Assembly: GCA_016786745.1 (NCBI GenBank)
Contig: JAEUVS010000076.1
Location: 1-61,634, forward strand
Source of the DNA: Chitinophagaceae bacterium
Lineage (GTDB): Bacteria; Bacteroidota; Bacteroidia; Chitinophagales; Chitinophagaceae
Length of the DNA: 61,634 nucleotides
Reading direction: 5' to 3'
Shown: piece after piece, positions 54,221-61,634 of the stretch
Layout: every line of letters starts with the position of its first letter
Position numbering within the stretch: position 1 is the first letter of the stretch
The notes under the pieces: generated by a model
What the model was told of the DNA's origin: nothing
Database searches by the model: none
The model's input: only the letters and a program-made list of their open reading frames with translations
Program-made: the position numbers and the translations under genes

Positions 54221-55189
54221 TTATGAAATAAGCCGGACGGCGTCCCTGGCGAAATAAGTGGCTATAAGATCGGCGCCAGCTCTCTTTATCGACATCAACG
54301 TTTCGAGAATTGCCTTCTCCTCATTCAGCCAGCCTGCTTTTGCTGCTGCTTTTATCATTGCATATTCTCCACTCACCTGGTAAGCACTAACGGGAACGCG
54401 CACACTATATCTAACTGCGCGGATAATATCCAGATACGCCAATGCAGGTTTTACCATCACTATATCGGCGCCCTCTTCTACATCCATCATCGCTTCTTTA
54501 ATCGCTTCCCTTCGATTGGCTACATCCATCTGGTAAGTTTTTTTATCGCCAAACCCCGGGGCACTATCCAATGCATCGCGGAACGGGCCATAAAAGCAGG
54601 AGGCGTATTTTGCGCTATAGCTCATGATACCTGTTTTGGTATAACCTCCTTTTTCAAGCGCCTTACGTATTGCCAGTATTCTTCCATCCATCATATCGCT
54701 TGGCGCCACAACATCCGCACCGGCTCTTGCATGGCTCACACTCATTTCGGCGAGTACCTCTACAGTGGCATCGTTTACAATTTCACTGCCTTCAACAATT
54801 CCGTCGTGGCCAAAAGTGGAATACGGATCGAGCGCAACATCGGTCATCACTACTATTTCGGGCTGCGCCTCTTTCACGGCCTGGATGGCGCGTTGCATAA
54901 GTCCTTTGTCGTTCAGCGCTTCGGTACCCTTGTTATCTTTCAGTTCGTCTTCGCACTTAATAAATAACAAAACAGATTTAATTCCGAGTGAATATAACTC
55001 CTTCACCTCTTTTTTTAATATGTCGAGGCTCACCCGGTAATAGTTAGGCATGGATTGAATTTCTTCGCGCTGTCCCTTCCCTTCAACTACAAACATCGGC
55101 GCGATAAAATCATTGGGAGTAAGCGTGGTTTCGGCAACCAGCGAACGGATGGATGGCGAAACACGCAAGATTCTTGGTCGTTTAATCAT
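54221..55189 (-). CDS. hemB: Porphobilinogen synthase, non-zinc type
   Basis: Condenses two 5-aminolevulinate molecules. 322 residues. Active-site lysines Lys194 (SAKYAS) and Lys247 (VMVKPAL). The segment that binds catalytic zinc in E. coli (Cys120/122/130) reads [14 protein letters not shown] here, with Ala119, Asp121 and Asp129 in place of the cysteines, so it should be the Mg/K-dependent type. Twelve bases behind hemF in the operon. Confidence 0.96.
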   Translation of the reverse strand: MIKRPRILRVSPSIRSLVAETTLTPNDFIAPMFVVEGKGQREEIQSMPNYYRVSLDILKKEVKELYSLGIKSVLLFIKCEDELKDNKGTEALNDKGLMQRAIQAVKEAQPEIVVMTDVALDPYSTFGHDGIVEGSEIVNDATVEVLAEMSVSHARAGADVVAPSDMMDGRILAIRKALEKGGYTKTGIMSYSAKYASCFYGPFRDALDSAPGFGDKKTYQMDVANRREAIKEAMMDVEEGADIVMVKPALAYLDIIRAVRYSVRVPVSAYQVSGEYAMIKAAAKAGWLNEEKAILETLMSIKRAGADLIATYFARDAVRLIS

Positions 55190-55201
55190 GACAATTCTTT
55201 T

Positions 55202-56113
55202 TTATGAGGCCCATTCCCTTGGTTTAAGATATTCGAGGAGTTCCGCTTCCTTCGTTTCCGGTTCGGGTTGATAGTTGTACTCCCACCTTGCACGTGGAGG
55301 CATGCTCATTAAAATAGATTCTATTCTTCCATTTGTTTTGAGTCCGAATAATGTTCCCCGGTCGTGCACGAGGTTAAATTCCACGTACCTGCCTCTTCTT
55401 ATCTCCTGCCATTTTACCTCCTTGTCACCATAGGGCATGTCTTTACGCGATTGAACAATGGGCAGATACGCGTCTAAAAATGCATTACCGTTTGCCTTTT
55501 GAAATTCCAGCAGCTGTTCTGCTTCGGTTTCATCTGCTGGCCGAAGGTAGTCGTAAAATACACCTCCTATTCCTCTCGCTTCGTTGTTCCTGTGCTTGTT
55601 GACGAAATATTTATCACACTGCTCTTTGTATTTGTGATACAGGTCGTCGCCGAATGGACGCATGGCATTTTTTAGTGTGTTGTGAAAATGTCTGCCGTCC
55701 TCTTCGAAAATATAGTAGGGCGTGAGATCTGTACCTCCGCCAAACCAGCGGTCAACAATTTTTTCGCGGTCGTCTGAAAGTTCAAAGTATCTCCAATTAG
55801 CGTGAACTGTCGGTACATAAGGATTTAAGGGATGAATAACAAGCGATAAGCCACAAGCGTAAAAATTCTTTCCATCCACGCCGAATGTTTCGCGCATGGA
55901 TTGCGGAAGCTCACCATGGACAGATGAAATATTTACACCGCCTTTTTCGAAAATCTTTCCATTCGATATTACTCTTGATGTGCCACCACCACCTTCCGCA
56001 CGAATCCATGTGTCTTCAATGAACTTCGATTTGCCGTCAACCGTTTCGAGTGCCTGGCAAATGGTGCTCTGAAGGTTTTGAATGTAATCGAAGAATATTT
56101 CCCTGGTATTCAA
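55202..56113 (-). CDS. hemF: Oxygen-dependent coproporphyrinogen III oxidase
   Basis: 303 residues. Decarboxylates coproporphyrinogen III to protoporphyrinogen IX using O2. GGGGTSRV near 42, VHANWRYFEL (about 104-113), WFGGGTDLTPYY (about 122-133), ARGIGGVFYDYL and GRYVEFNLVHDRGT are all family signatures. HemF rather than the anaerobic radical-SAM HemN implies aerobic haem synthesis and the protoporphyrin-dependent branch. Confidence 0.96.
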   Translation of the reverse strand: MNTREIFFDYIQNLQSTICQALETVDGKSKFIEDTWIRAEGGGGTSRVISNGKIFEKGGVNISSVHGELPQSMRETFGVDGKNFYACGLSLVIHPLNPYVPTVHANWRYFELSDDREKIVDRWFGGGTDLTPYYIFEEDGRHFHNTLKNAMRPFGDDLYHKYKEQCDKYFVNKHRNNEARGIGGVFYDYLRPADETEAEQLLEFQKANGNAFLDAYLPIVQSRKDMPYGDKEVKWQEIRRGRYVEFNLVHDRGTLFGLKTNGRIESILMSMPPRARWEYNYQPEPETKEAELLEYLKPREWAS

Positions 56114-56152
56114 AAGTCAAACTGGTTTATTTCAAATAAATAAATAAAAAAA

Positions 56153-57181
56153 TTATATTTTGTATTCCTTCACTGCATCCACGAATGCCCTCGCATGATC
56201 TACGGGCACATTAGGCAAAATTCCATGACCAAGATTCGCGATATAACGGTCAACCCCAAAGGAACTGATCATCTTCTTTACTTCTTTCCTTATCTCGGGA
56301 ACCGGCGCAAGTAATCTTGCCGGGTCAAAGTTGCCCTGCAAAGTAATTTCATTACCTGCGAATTTTCTTGCCTGCTGCGCTGTTACACACCAATCTATTC
56401 CGAGTGCATTTGCTCCTGTTGCGCTCATGCTGTCGAGTGCAAACCATGCTCCTTTAGCAAACAATATAGTTGGCACAACGTCTTTAAGCGCTGATATTAT
56501 CTGCCTGATATACCTCAGTGAAAATTCTTCAAAGTCCACCGGGCTCAGCAAGCCACCCCACGAATCGAACACCTGCACGGCATCTGCGCCCGCTCTTACC
56601 TGTCCTCTTAAATATTCAATTGTTGTATCTGTGATCATCTGCAGCAACTGGTGCGCAGTTTCGGGCTGTGTAAAACAAAAGGCCCTTGCTTCGTCGAATG
56701 TCTTTGATCCTTTTCCCTGTACCATATAGCACAACAACGTCCACGGCGCGCCCGCGAACCCGATAAGCGGCACACGGCCATCTAAAGTTTTTTTGGTAAG
56801 CTTCAACGCGTCGAAAACATAGCCGAGTGATTCATTGACATCCGGTTTGCGCAAACGCTTTAAATCGTTAATATTTTTAATAGGGTCGGGAAGAAAAGGG
56901 CCCTTGCCCTCCAACAGCTCAACTTCCAGTCCCATCGCTTGTGGAACCACGAGAATATCTGAAAATATGATCGCGGCGTCAACTCCAACCTGTTCCACCG
57001 GCTGAATAGTAATTTCAGTAGCGAGCTCCGGGGTCTGGCAGCGCTCAAAAAAGCTATATTTTTCCCTGAGCCTGATATAATCGGGAAGATATCTTCCGGC
57101 CTGGCGCATCATCCAAACGGGTGGACGTTCAACTTTTTCCTGTCTCAATGCTTTTAATAACAAATCATTCTTCAGTTCCAT
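56153..57181 (-). CDS. hemE: Uroporphyrinogen decarboxylase
   Basis: 342-residue TIM barrel that removes the four acetate carboxyls of uroporphyrinogen III. Signature [14 protein letters not shown] (about 20-33), the catalytic Asp region [13 protein letters not shown] (about 73-85), GFAGAPWTL and the C-terminal [11 protein letters not shown]. Length is normal. Eight bases behind hemD on the same strand. Confidence 0.96.
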   Translation of the reverse strand: MELKNDLLLKALRQEKVERPPVWMMRQAGRYLPDYIRLREKYSFFERCQTPELATEITIQPVEQVGVDAAIIFSDILVVPQAMGLEVELLEGKGPFLPDPIKNINDLKRLRKPDVNESLGYVFDALKLTKKTLDGRVPLIGFAGAPWTLLCYMVQGKGSKTFDEARAFCFTQPETAHQLLQMITDTTIEYLRGQVRAGADAVQVFDSWGGLLSPVDFEEFSLRYIRQIISALKDVVPTILFAKGAWFALDSMSATGANALGIDWCVTAQQARKFAGNEITLQGNFDPARLLAPVPEIRKEVKKMISSFGVDRYIANLGHGILPNVPVDHARAFVDAVKEYKI

Positions 57182-57189
57182 ATCTCTTT

Positions 57190-57891
57190 TTAAAAATTAC
57201 TTTTTACTTCATTTGCGAGTTCGAACAAGCTTTCTTCCGATGGCTTTTTTGATGTAAAAATCTTGTTTGCCGTGTATTTTCTTATAGCGTCTCTGGTTGT
57301 TTTACCAACAGAAAAAAACACTACGCCCTCTCCCGTTTTGTTCGCAGAGAAAAAACTTTCAACAGCGCTCGGACTAAAAAAAGCAACAGCGTCGTAATCG
57401 TCAACAATAGTTTGGGGATGCAATACGGTAGAATAAACCACTATCTCGTTTACCTCGAATCCATTCGAACGTAACGTTGCAGGCAGAAGATCTCTCCGCA
57501 GGTTTCCGCAAAAGAACACGATCTTCCTGCTGTCGGCATTTTGTATGATTACTTTCGACAGTCCCTCGGCATTCGCGGCGGTGCCCGCAATTTTCCCTTC
57601 ACCAAAATATTTCATTACTTCTTTCGCCGTTGCACTTTCCAGGCAATAAATTTTCCAGTCAACGTCCTTCACATCGTAGTTAGCGCCGGTAGCTTTAACC
57701 GCATTTCTGCTGGTAAAAACAACCACCGCTTTTGTCGAAATTATTTTTTCTATTTTCCTTGCCAATTCTCCTGATGTCACGGGCTCTATTGCGATAAATT
57801 CCTTTTCAAGCACGTCAATTCCGTTTAATCCCGCACGCAAAACAAGTGAAGGGGAAATTTTCCTTGTAACCAATAACCTGAACCGGTTCAT
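57190..57891 (-). CDS. hemD: Uroporphyrinogen-III synthase
   Basis: Closes and isomerises the D ring of hydroxymethylbilane. 233 residues from ATG 57891 ([12 protein letters not shown]), whose ATG overlaps the hemC stop (ATGA); a longer frame from 57972 would lie inside hemC and is rejected. The fold is poorly conserved; [13 protein letters not shown] (about 57-69), [26 protein letters not shown] and [11 protein letters not shown] match the two-domain HemD pattern. The identification is supported strongly by operon position. Confidence 0.9.
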   Translation of the reverse strand: MNRFRLLVTRKISPSLVLRAGLNGIDVLEKEFIAIEPVTSGELARKIEKIISTKAVVVFTSRNAVKATGANYDVKDVDWKIYCLESATAKEVMKYFGEGKIAGTAANAEGLSKVIIQNADSRKIVFFCGNLRRDLLPATLRSNGFEVNEIVVYSTVLHPQTIVDDYDAVAFFSPSAVESFFSANKTGEGVVFFSVGKTTRDAIRKYTANKIFTSKKPSEESLFELANEVKSNF

Positions 57892-58826
57892 GGCGAAGGA
57901 GATTTTTTCATTTGTTCGCGAATCATCACATTTATTTCTCTTCCGCCCCTGTTCAAAACGTCTTCTGCGCAAATAGTTCCGAGATTTTCACTATCAGTAA
58001 CCAGGCTTTCTCTTTCAATCTCCACTTTTTTTGTACCGTCGGGCGAGAAAATATTCCCCCTGAAATGAATCTTCTTGTCTTTAACCTGTGCAAATGCACT
58101 TACCGGCGTTGAACAACCACCAAGCAAACCGCGGAGAAAACTTCGTTCTATATATGTACAAAGAGCGGTTTCCCTGTCGTTAATTTCTTTACATGCGCCA
58201 AGAATAACATCCTCCTCCTGTCGTCCCACCACCATTATCGCGCCCTGCGCGGGTGCGGGCAGCATCCATGATATTTCAAAGCTGTTTTCGGGTCGCAGGT
58301 CAATTCTTTCAAGACCGGCCTGCGCAAATATGGCTGCGTCCCAATTTTCTTTGTGTAATTTTTCCAGTCTCGTCTGCATATTGCCGCGAAGATTGTGCAA
58401 TACGTGTTTCGGATACCGGTGCAACCACTGCGCCCGGCGCCTTAAACTACTGGTAGCAATGTGGGCAACATAATTTTCATCATCAAGAAACGCCGTTCCT
58501 TTTTTTACTACGAGCAAATCGCTTACCGGTCCGCGTTTCAGCACTGCTGCCTGAACAATTCCTTTCGGTAGTTGCGTAGGCACATCTTTCATCGAATGAA
58601 CGGCGATATCAATTTTTTTCTGGAGCAATGCGGCATCGAGGGCGCGTGTAAATATTCCCTGCACACCCAATTCATACAGGGGCGTGCTAAGGTCGAGATC
58701 GCCTTCGCTCTTTATATAAACAAGTTCAGAATGAGTACCATTTTTTAGTAGCAGCTTCTGCACCTCGGTAGCCTGCCACAGGGCAAGTGGGCTTTCCCGC
58801 GTGCCGATCCGGATGAGTGTGGCCAT
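57888..58826 (-). CDS. hemC: Hydroxymethylbilane synthase (porphobilinogen deaminase)
   Basis: 312 residues. Polymerises four porphobilinogens on a dipyrromethane cofactor bound to Cys238 (LGGCSTP). RIGTRESPLALWQA at the start, HSMKDVPTQLP (77-87) with the catalytic Asp81 and SSLRRRAQ complete the family pattern. Starts 6 bases behind hemA. Confidence 0.97.
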   Translation of the reverse strand: MATLIRIGTRESPLALWQATEVQKLLLKNGTHSELVYIKSEGDLDLSTPLYELGVQGIFTRALDAALLQKKIDIAVHSMKDVPTQLPKGIVQAAVLKRGPVSDLLVVKKGTAFLDDENYVAHIATSSLRRRAQWLHRYPKHVLHNLRGNMQTRLEKLHKENWDAAIFAQAGLERIDLRPENSFEISWMLPAPAQGAIMVVGRQEEDVILGACKEINDRETALCTYIERSFLRGLLGGCSTPVSAFAQVKDKKIHFRGNIFSPDGTKKVEIERESLVTDSENLGTICAEDVLNRGGREINVMIREQMKKSPSP

Positions 58827-58832
58827 TATAAA

Positions 58833-60026
58833 TCAATTTATCCCCGGCGCCATGAACTCATTGATAGCTTCGATGTAGTGACAGCCACGTTGGTTATGCC
58901 GCCTCATTTTTACGGCCATGCCGTTGATGACTTTCTGAATTCTTTCCTGGTCGGGATTGATGTGAATTTCCTGGAGTTTACTCTTAACAGCACGTAATAC
59001 CGGTACGTGTTTTCGCATTTCGTGCCATTCGAGAAATTCGCCGATTTGTTCAGCAATGATTTTCTTCGCTTTTGGCACTTCCGCTTTTCTCCTATGCAGT
59101 GTTTTATCTTTCAGCCTACTAAGCTCATCTACATTTACCAGCACAATGCCCGGCAAATGCTGGGCCGATAGTTCTACATTATAAGGTATAGAAAGGTCAA
59201 TAATTATTTTGCTGCCGTGACCTTCGAGGTCCCTGGCGAGGATCGTTGGCGTTTGAGAATTCGTTGCAACAAGAATAATGTCGGCCTTTTTTACTTCTTC
59301 AGCGAGCTGTGAAAACGGAGCCGACTGCACACCGAGTTCTTCGGCGAGTGTCGCTGCCTTTTTATCAGTGCGGTTGACGAGCGTGATATTTTTTACGGGC
59401 AGATAGTCGAGCAGGTTTTTGCAGGTGTTGCGCCCGATTTTACCGGTGCCTGTAAGTAGTATTGATTTACCAGCGATATCTTTTACATTCTGCTTGAGGT
59501 ACTGCACGGCTGAAAATGAAACTGAAACAGTACCTCCGCTAAGCTCAGTGGTATTCTTAATAGTTTTCGACGATTGAAGGATCGAGTTCACGAGCCTTTC
59601 CGTAAATGCTCCAATATACGAGCGCTCTTTTGAAAACTTTACAGCCTGTTTTATCTGGCCCACTATTTCATAATCGCCGAGAATTTGTGAATCAAGTCCC
59701 GCCGACACGTTGAACAGGTGTTCGATTGCGTCGTGACCGCTTTTTATATATGCGAGGGAAGTAAATGTTTGTTCGTCGCCTTCCGTATGTGAGCACAACA
59801 GTTCGATCAATTGAGATACGTCGGGTGCCACGCCATAGATTTCTGTTCTGTTACATGTGGAAAGAACAAAAACTTCATTCACGCCATAACGGGCGGCTTC
59901 TGCAAGCAATAGTTCATATTTTTCCGGACTTACCGCGTACTGGCCTCGGATGAAGGCGTCTGTTTTTTTGTAGTTAATGCCTGCTACCTGGAATCGTGAT
60001 ATATCTGGGGTCGAAGAACCGTACAT
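58833..60026 (-). CDS. hemA: Glutamyl-tRNA reductase
   Basis: First committed step of the C5 pathway: reduces Glu-tRNA to glutamate-1-semialdehyde with NADPH. 397 residues. Catalytic Cys58 in LSTCNRTEIYG; NADPH-binding GTGKIGRNTC (about 193-202); LVNRTDKKAATLAEELG; a C-terminal dimerisation helix region. First gene of the hem operon with a -7 box at 60049-60056. In other bacteria HemA is the point of haem feedback. Confidence 0.96.
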   Translation of the reverse strand: MYGSSTPDISRFQVAGINYKKTDAFIRGQYAVSPEKYELLLAEAARYGVNEVFVLSTCNRTEIYGVAPDVSQLIELLCSHTEGDEQTFTSLAYIKSGHDAIEHLFNVSAGLDSQILGDYEIVGQIKQAVKFSKERSYIGAFTERLVNSILQSSKTIKNTTELSGGTVSVSFSAVQYLKQNVKDIAGKSILLTGTGKIGRNTCKNLLDYLPVKNITLVNRTDKKAATLAEELGVQSAPFSQLAEEVKKADIILVATNSQTPTILARDLEGHGSKIIIDLSIPYNVELSAQHLPGIVLVNVDELSRLKDKTLHRRKAEVPKAKKIIAEQIGEFLEWHEMRKHVPVLRAVKSKLQEIHINPDQERIQKVINGMAVKMRRHNQRGCHYIEAINEFMAPGIN

Positions 60027-60048
60027 TTCTATCTTCTGAATCGGATCA

Positions 60049-60056
60049 CAAAAATA
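60049..60056 (-). promoter_or_regulatory. -7 promoter element for the hemA operon
   Basis: TATTTTTG on the minus strand, 22 bases before the hemA ATG. CCCCCTTCTG lies just upstream of the box. Confidence 0.6.
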
Positions 60057-60097
60057 CTTGCAGAAGGGGGAGTGTGTGTCATTGGAATGTCATTTAT

Positions 60098-60153
60098 GAG
60101 GGGGAGAGGGGAGAAGGGAAAGGGGAGAAGGGAGAGGGGAAAAGGGAGAGGGG
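60098..60153. repeat. 56-base unbroken purine tract
   Basis: Plus strand is purine only, built from GGGGAGA/GGGAAAA-type units. AGGGGAGAAGGGAAAGGG at 60107-60124 is repeated exactly in inverted orientation at 60554-60571, on the far side of the DUF2784-like gene. Such tracts can form triplex DNA. Confidence 0.75.
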
Positions 60154-60177
60154 TGAAGTTTCAGGGTACCTTTAGCA

Positions 60178-60540
60178 ATGCTTCGTTTACTGGATATATT
60201 TCTTACAGTGGTCCATCTGGCAGTGATTATATTTAACCTATTCGCCTGGATTCCAAAGTCTACACGCAGGGCGAATTTTGTATTGATCGTAATAACCTCA
60301 GCATCGTGGTTTCTGCTGGGAATATGGTTTGGGATGGGTTATTGCCCGATCACCGACTGGCAATGGTCGGTGAAGGAACGGTTGGGTGAGCGAAACCTGC
60401 CGGGCAATTTTGTCGAATATTTCGCTGAGAAACTCTCCGGGCGCGACTTCGATCCGGGTTTCGTGGATTTGCTAACAGGTATTTGTTTCCTGCTGGCAGC
60501 AATTGCGTCGGTTTATGCAAATTTTTTCAAAAAGCGGTAA
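60178..60540 (+). CDS. DUF2784-like small membrane protein
   Basis: 120 residues with three membrane spans (about 5-25, 35-55, 97-116). FLLGIWFGMGYCPITDWQW (about 45-63) matches the GxxxxxCPLT pattern that I associate with DUF2784. Function unknown. It precedes hemH by 51 bases and is divergent from hemA, so a link to haem or respiration is possible only by position. TACCTTTA at 60167-60174, three bases before the ATG, resembles a -7 element and would make the message leaderless. Confidence 0.75.
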   Translation: MLRLLDIFLTVVHLAVIIFNLFAWIPKSTRRANFVLIVITSASWFLLGIWFGMGYCPITDWQWSVKERLGERNLPGNFVEYFAEKLSGRDFDPGFVDLLTGICFLLAAIASVYANFFKKR

Positions 60541-60546
60541 CTTCTG

Positions 60547-60577
60547 CCTTCTTCCCTTTCCCTTCTCCCCTTTCCTT
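60547..60577. repeat. 31-base pyrimidine tract before hemH
   Basis: Unbroken pyrimidine run on the plus strand ending directly at the hemH -7 box. It contains the inverted copy (60554-60571) of the 18-base word at 60107-60124. Confidence 0.7.
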
Positions 60578-60584
60578 AATTTTG
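60577..60584 (+). promoter_or_regulatory. -7 promoter element for hemH
   Basis: TAATTTTG followed by C, 7 bases before the hemH ATG; the leader would be only a few bases long. Confidence 0.65.
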
Positions 60585-60591
60585 CCCGCGC

Positions 60592-61614
60592 ATGACAACA
60601 GGAAAAAAGCGCGGCGTACTACTGATGAATCTCGGCTCGCCCGATTCTACAGAAGTGAAAGACGTAAGAAAGTACCTCAACCAGTTTTTAATGGACGGCA
60701 GAGTGATAGACAAGCCCTACCTCACCAGGGCATTGCTGGTAAAAGGTATCATCGTACCGTTCCGTGCACCCAAATCGGCGGAAGCCTATAAAACAATCTG
60801 GACAGACGAAGGATCACCATTAATTGTTATCAGTAAACACCTTCGCGATGCCGTTCAGCAGCAGGTTGAATATCCTGTCGAAATTACAATGCGTTATGGC
60901 AATCCACCCCCCGGTGTAGCATTTGAAAAATTGCTGGAAAGAATGCCCGACATGGAAGAAGTGGTCGCGGTGCCGCTTTATCCCCATTATGCCATGTCAT
61001 CGTTTGAGACGGCGGTCGAATATGTGAAAGAGATATATAGAAAGAAGAAATACCGGTTCAGGCTAAATTTTGTGACCCCTTATTTCAAGGATCCCGATTA
61101 TATCAACGCCCTGTCTGAACATATGAGGCCATATCTCCAGCAGGACTACGATCATCTGCTTTTTAGTTATCATGGCATTCCGGCGCGTCACATCCTGAAA
61201 AGCGATATCACCACAAAACATTGTTTGCAATCGCCTGATTGTTGTGATGTTGCTTCGCCGGCGCATGCTTTTTGTTACAGGCATCAGTGTTTCACTACAA
61301 CGAGATTGGTGACTGAAAAACTTTCAGTGCCCAAAGAAAAATACAGCATATCTTTTCAGTCGAGGTTGGGTAAAGGGTGGCTTGAACCGTTTACAGACGT
61401 GAGGCTTAAGCAGATGCCGGGGGAAGGAATCAGGAAATTGCTTGTGGTATGCCCGGCGTTTGTGAGTGATTGCCTTGAAACACTCGAAGAAATCGAGATA
61501 CGTGGAAAAGAAATTTTCCTGGAAGCGGGTGGGGAGTCGTACGCGATGATCCCATGTATGAATACTAATCCTTTGTGGGTGAAAGCGCTCTCGAAATGGG
61601 TTACAGAATTTTAG
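60592..61614 (+). CDS. hemH: Ferrochelatase with internal Cys cluster
   Basis: Inserts Fe2+ into protoporphyrin IX (or coproporphyrin in the alternative branch). 340 residues. GVLLMNLGSPDS at the start, the active-site His in SYHGIPARH (about 194-202), SFQSRLGKGWLEP and VVCPAFVSDCLETLEE are family motifs. Between the active-site His and the C-terminal domain it has Cys211, 217, 218, 228 and 233, which could hold an internal [2Fe-2S] cluster as reported for some bacterial ferrochelatases. Complete; its stop is 20 bases before the window end, where nothing else is seen. Confidence 0.95.
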   Translation: MTTGKKRGVLLMNLGSPDSTEVKDVRKYLNQFLMDGRVIDKPYLTRALLVKGIIVPFRAPKSAEAYKTIWTDEGSPLIVISKHLRDAVQQQVEYPVEITMRYGNPPPGVAFEKLLERMPDMEEVVAVPLYPHYAMSSFETAVEYVKEIYRKKKYRFRLNFVTPYFKDPDYINALSEHMRPYLQQDYDHLLFSYHGIPARHILKSDITTKHCLQSPDCCDVASPAHAFCYRHQCFTTTRLVTEKLSVPKEKYSISFQSRLGKGWLEPFTDVRLKQMPGEGIRKLLVVCPAFVSDCLETLEEIEIRGKEIFLEAGGESYAMIPCMNTNPLWVKALSKWVTEF

Positions 61615-61634
61615 TATGTATAACTACATAAAGG

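Noticed and set aside
57892..57972. Longer N-terminus for HemD
   Set aside because: It would lie inside hemC, and the ATGA overlap at 57888-57891 is a standard coupled start.

Overview
The window is a gene-dense piece of chromosome from a member of the Bacteroidota, most likely a Chitinophagaceae-like bacterium. This rests on four kinds of sequence evidence: at least 18 genes are preceded by the Bacteroidota -7 promoter element TAnnTTTG; Shine-Dalgarno sequences are weak or absent; one secreted protein ends in a type IX secretion (CHU_C / gliding-motility-type) sorting domain; and several proteins have phylum-typical forms (short-LID adenylate kinase, CarB without the C-terminal allosteric domain, TlpA proteins with a DUF4369-like N-terminus). 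I see no insertion sequence, prophage, CRISPR array, tRNA or rRNA. Most genes are housekeeping.

Layout: 0-1.5 kb holds the start of an rlmD-like rRNA methyltransferase gene, msrB and adk. 1.5-7.8 kb is a minus-strand run lptB - GH3-family - fabG - paaZ - enoyl-CoA hydratase/isomerase - lipoprotein. 7.9-12 kb has metF and, convergently, a TlpA-like and a PpiC-like envelope protein. 12-20.7 kb has a DUF7033/deacetylase-like protein, a drug/metabolite transporter, purH, comEC and carB. 20.8-29.8 kb has a LytM peptidase, birA and the run rsfS - ftsH - LUD - lpxH - propeller-like protein - mscS, then a MerR regulator. 29.9-38.2 kb has gyrB, a small conserved-looking protein, a lectin/PKD T9SS cargo, serS, gcvH, an ECF sigma/anti-sigma pair and a VanZ protein. 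38.5-50.7 kb has prfA, an amidohydrolase, recO, an RND exporter, gatB-tlpA, a PDZ protein and alaS. 50.8-52.9 kb has a second M23 peptidase and a Cys-rich AraC regulator.

52.9-61.6 kb is a nearly complete haem pathway: hemA-hemC-hemD-hemE-hemF-hemB-hemL in one minus-strand operon, with hemH on the other strand behind a small DUF2784-like membrane protein. Together they run from glutamyl-tRNA to protohaem; only protoporphyrinogen oxidase is absent from the window.

The least explained signals lie between genes. Pyrimidine tracts directly abut -7 boxes at three promoters that also have almost no 5' leader. Purine/pyrimidine tracts form an inverted repeat around the DUF2784-like gene. A REP-like inverted repeat lies at 51.8 kb and a GCCCTGCGG repeat cluster behind alaS. 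A hairpin followed by overlapping mini-ORFs lies at 38.3 kb. No clearly new defence, mobile or biosynthetic system is visible; the best candidates for new biology are this promoter architecture and possible Cys-based control of haem synthesis.
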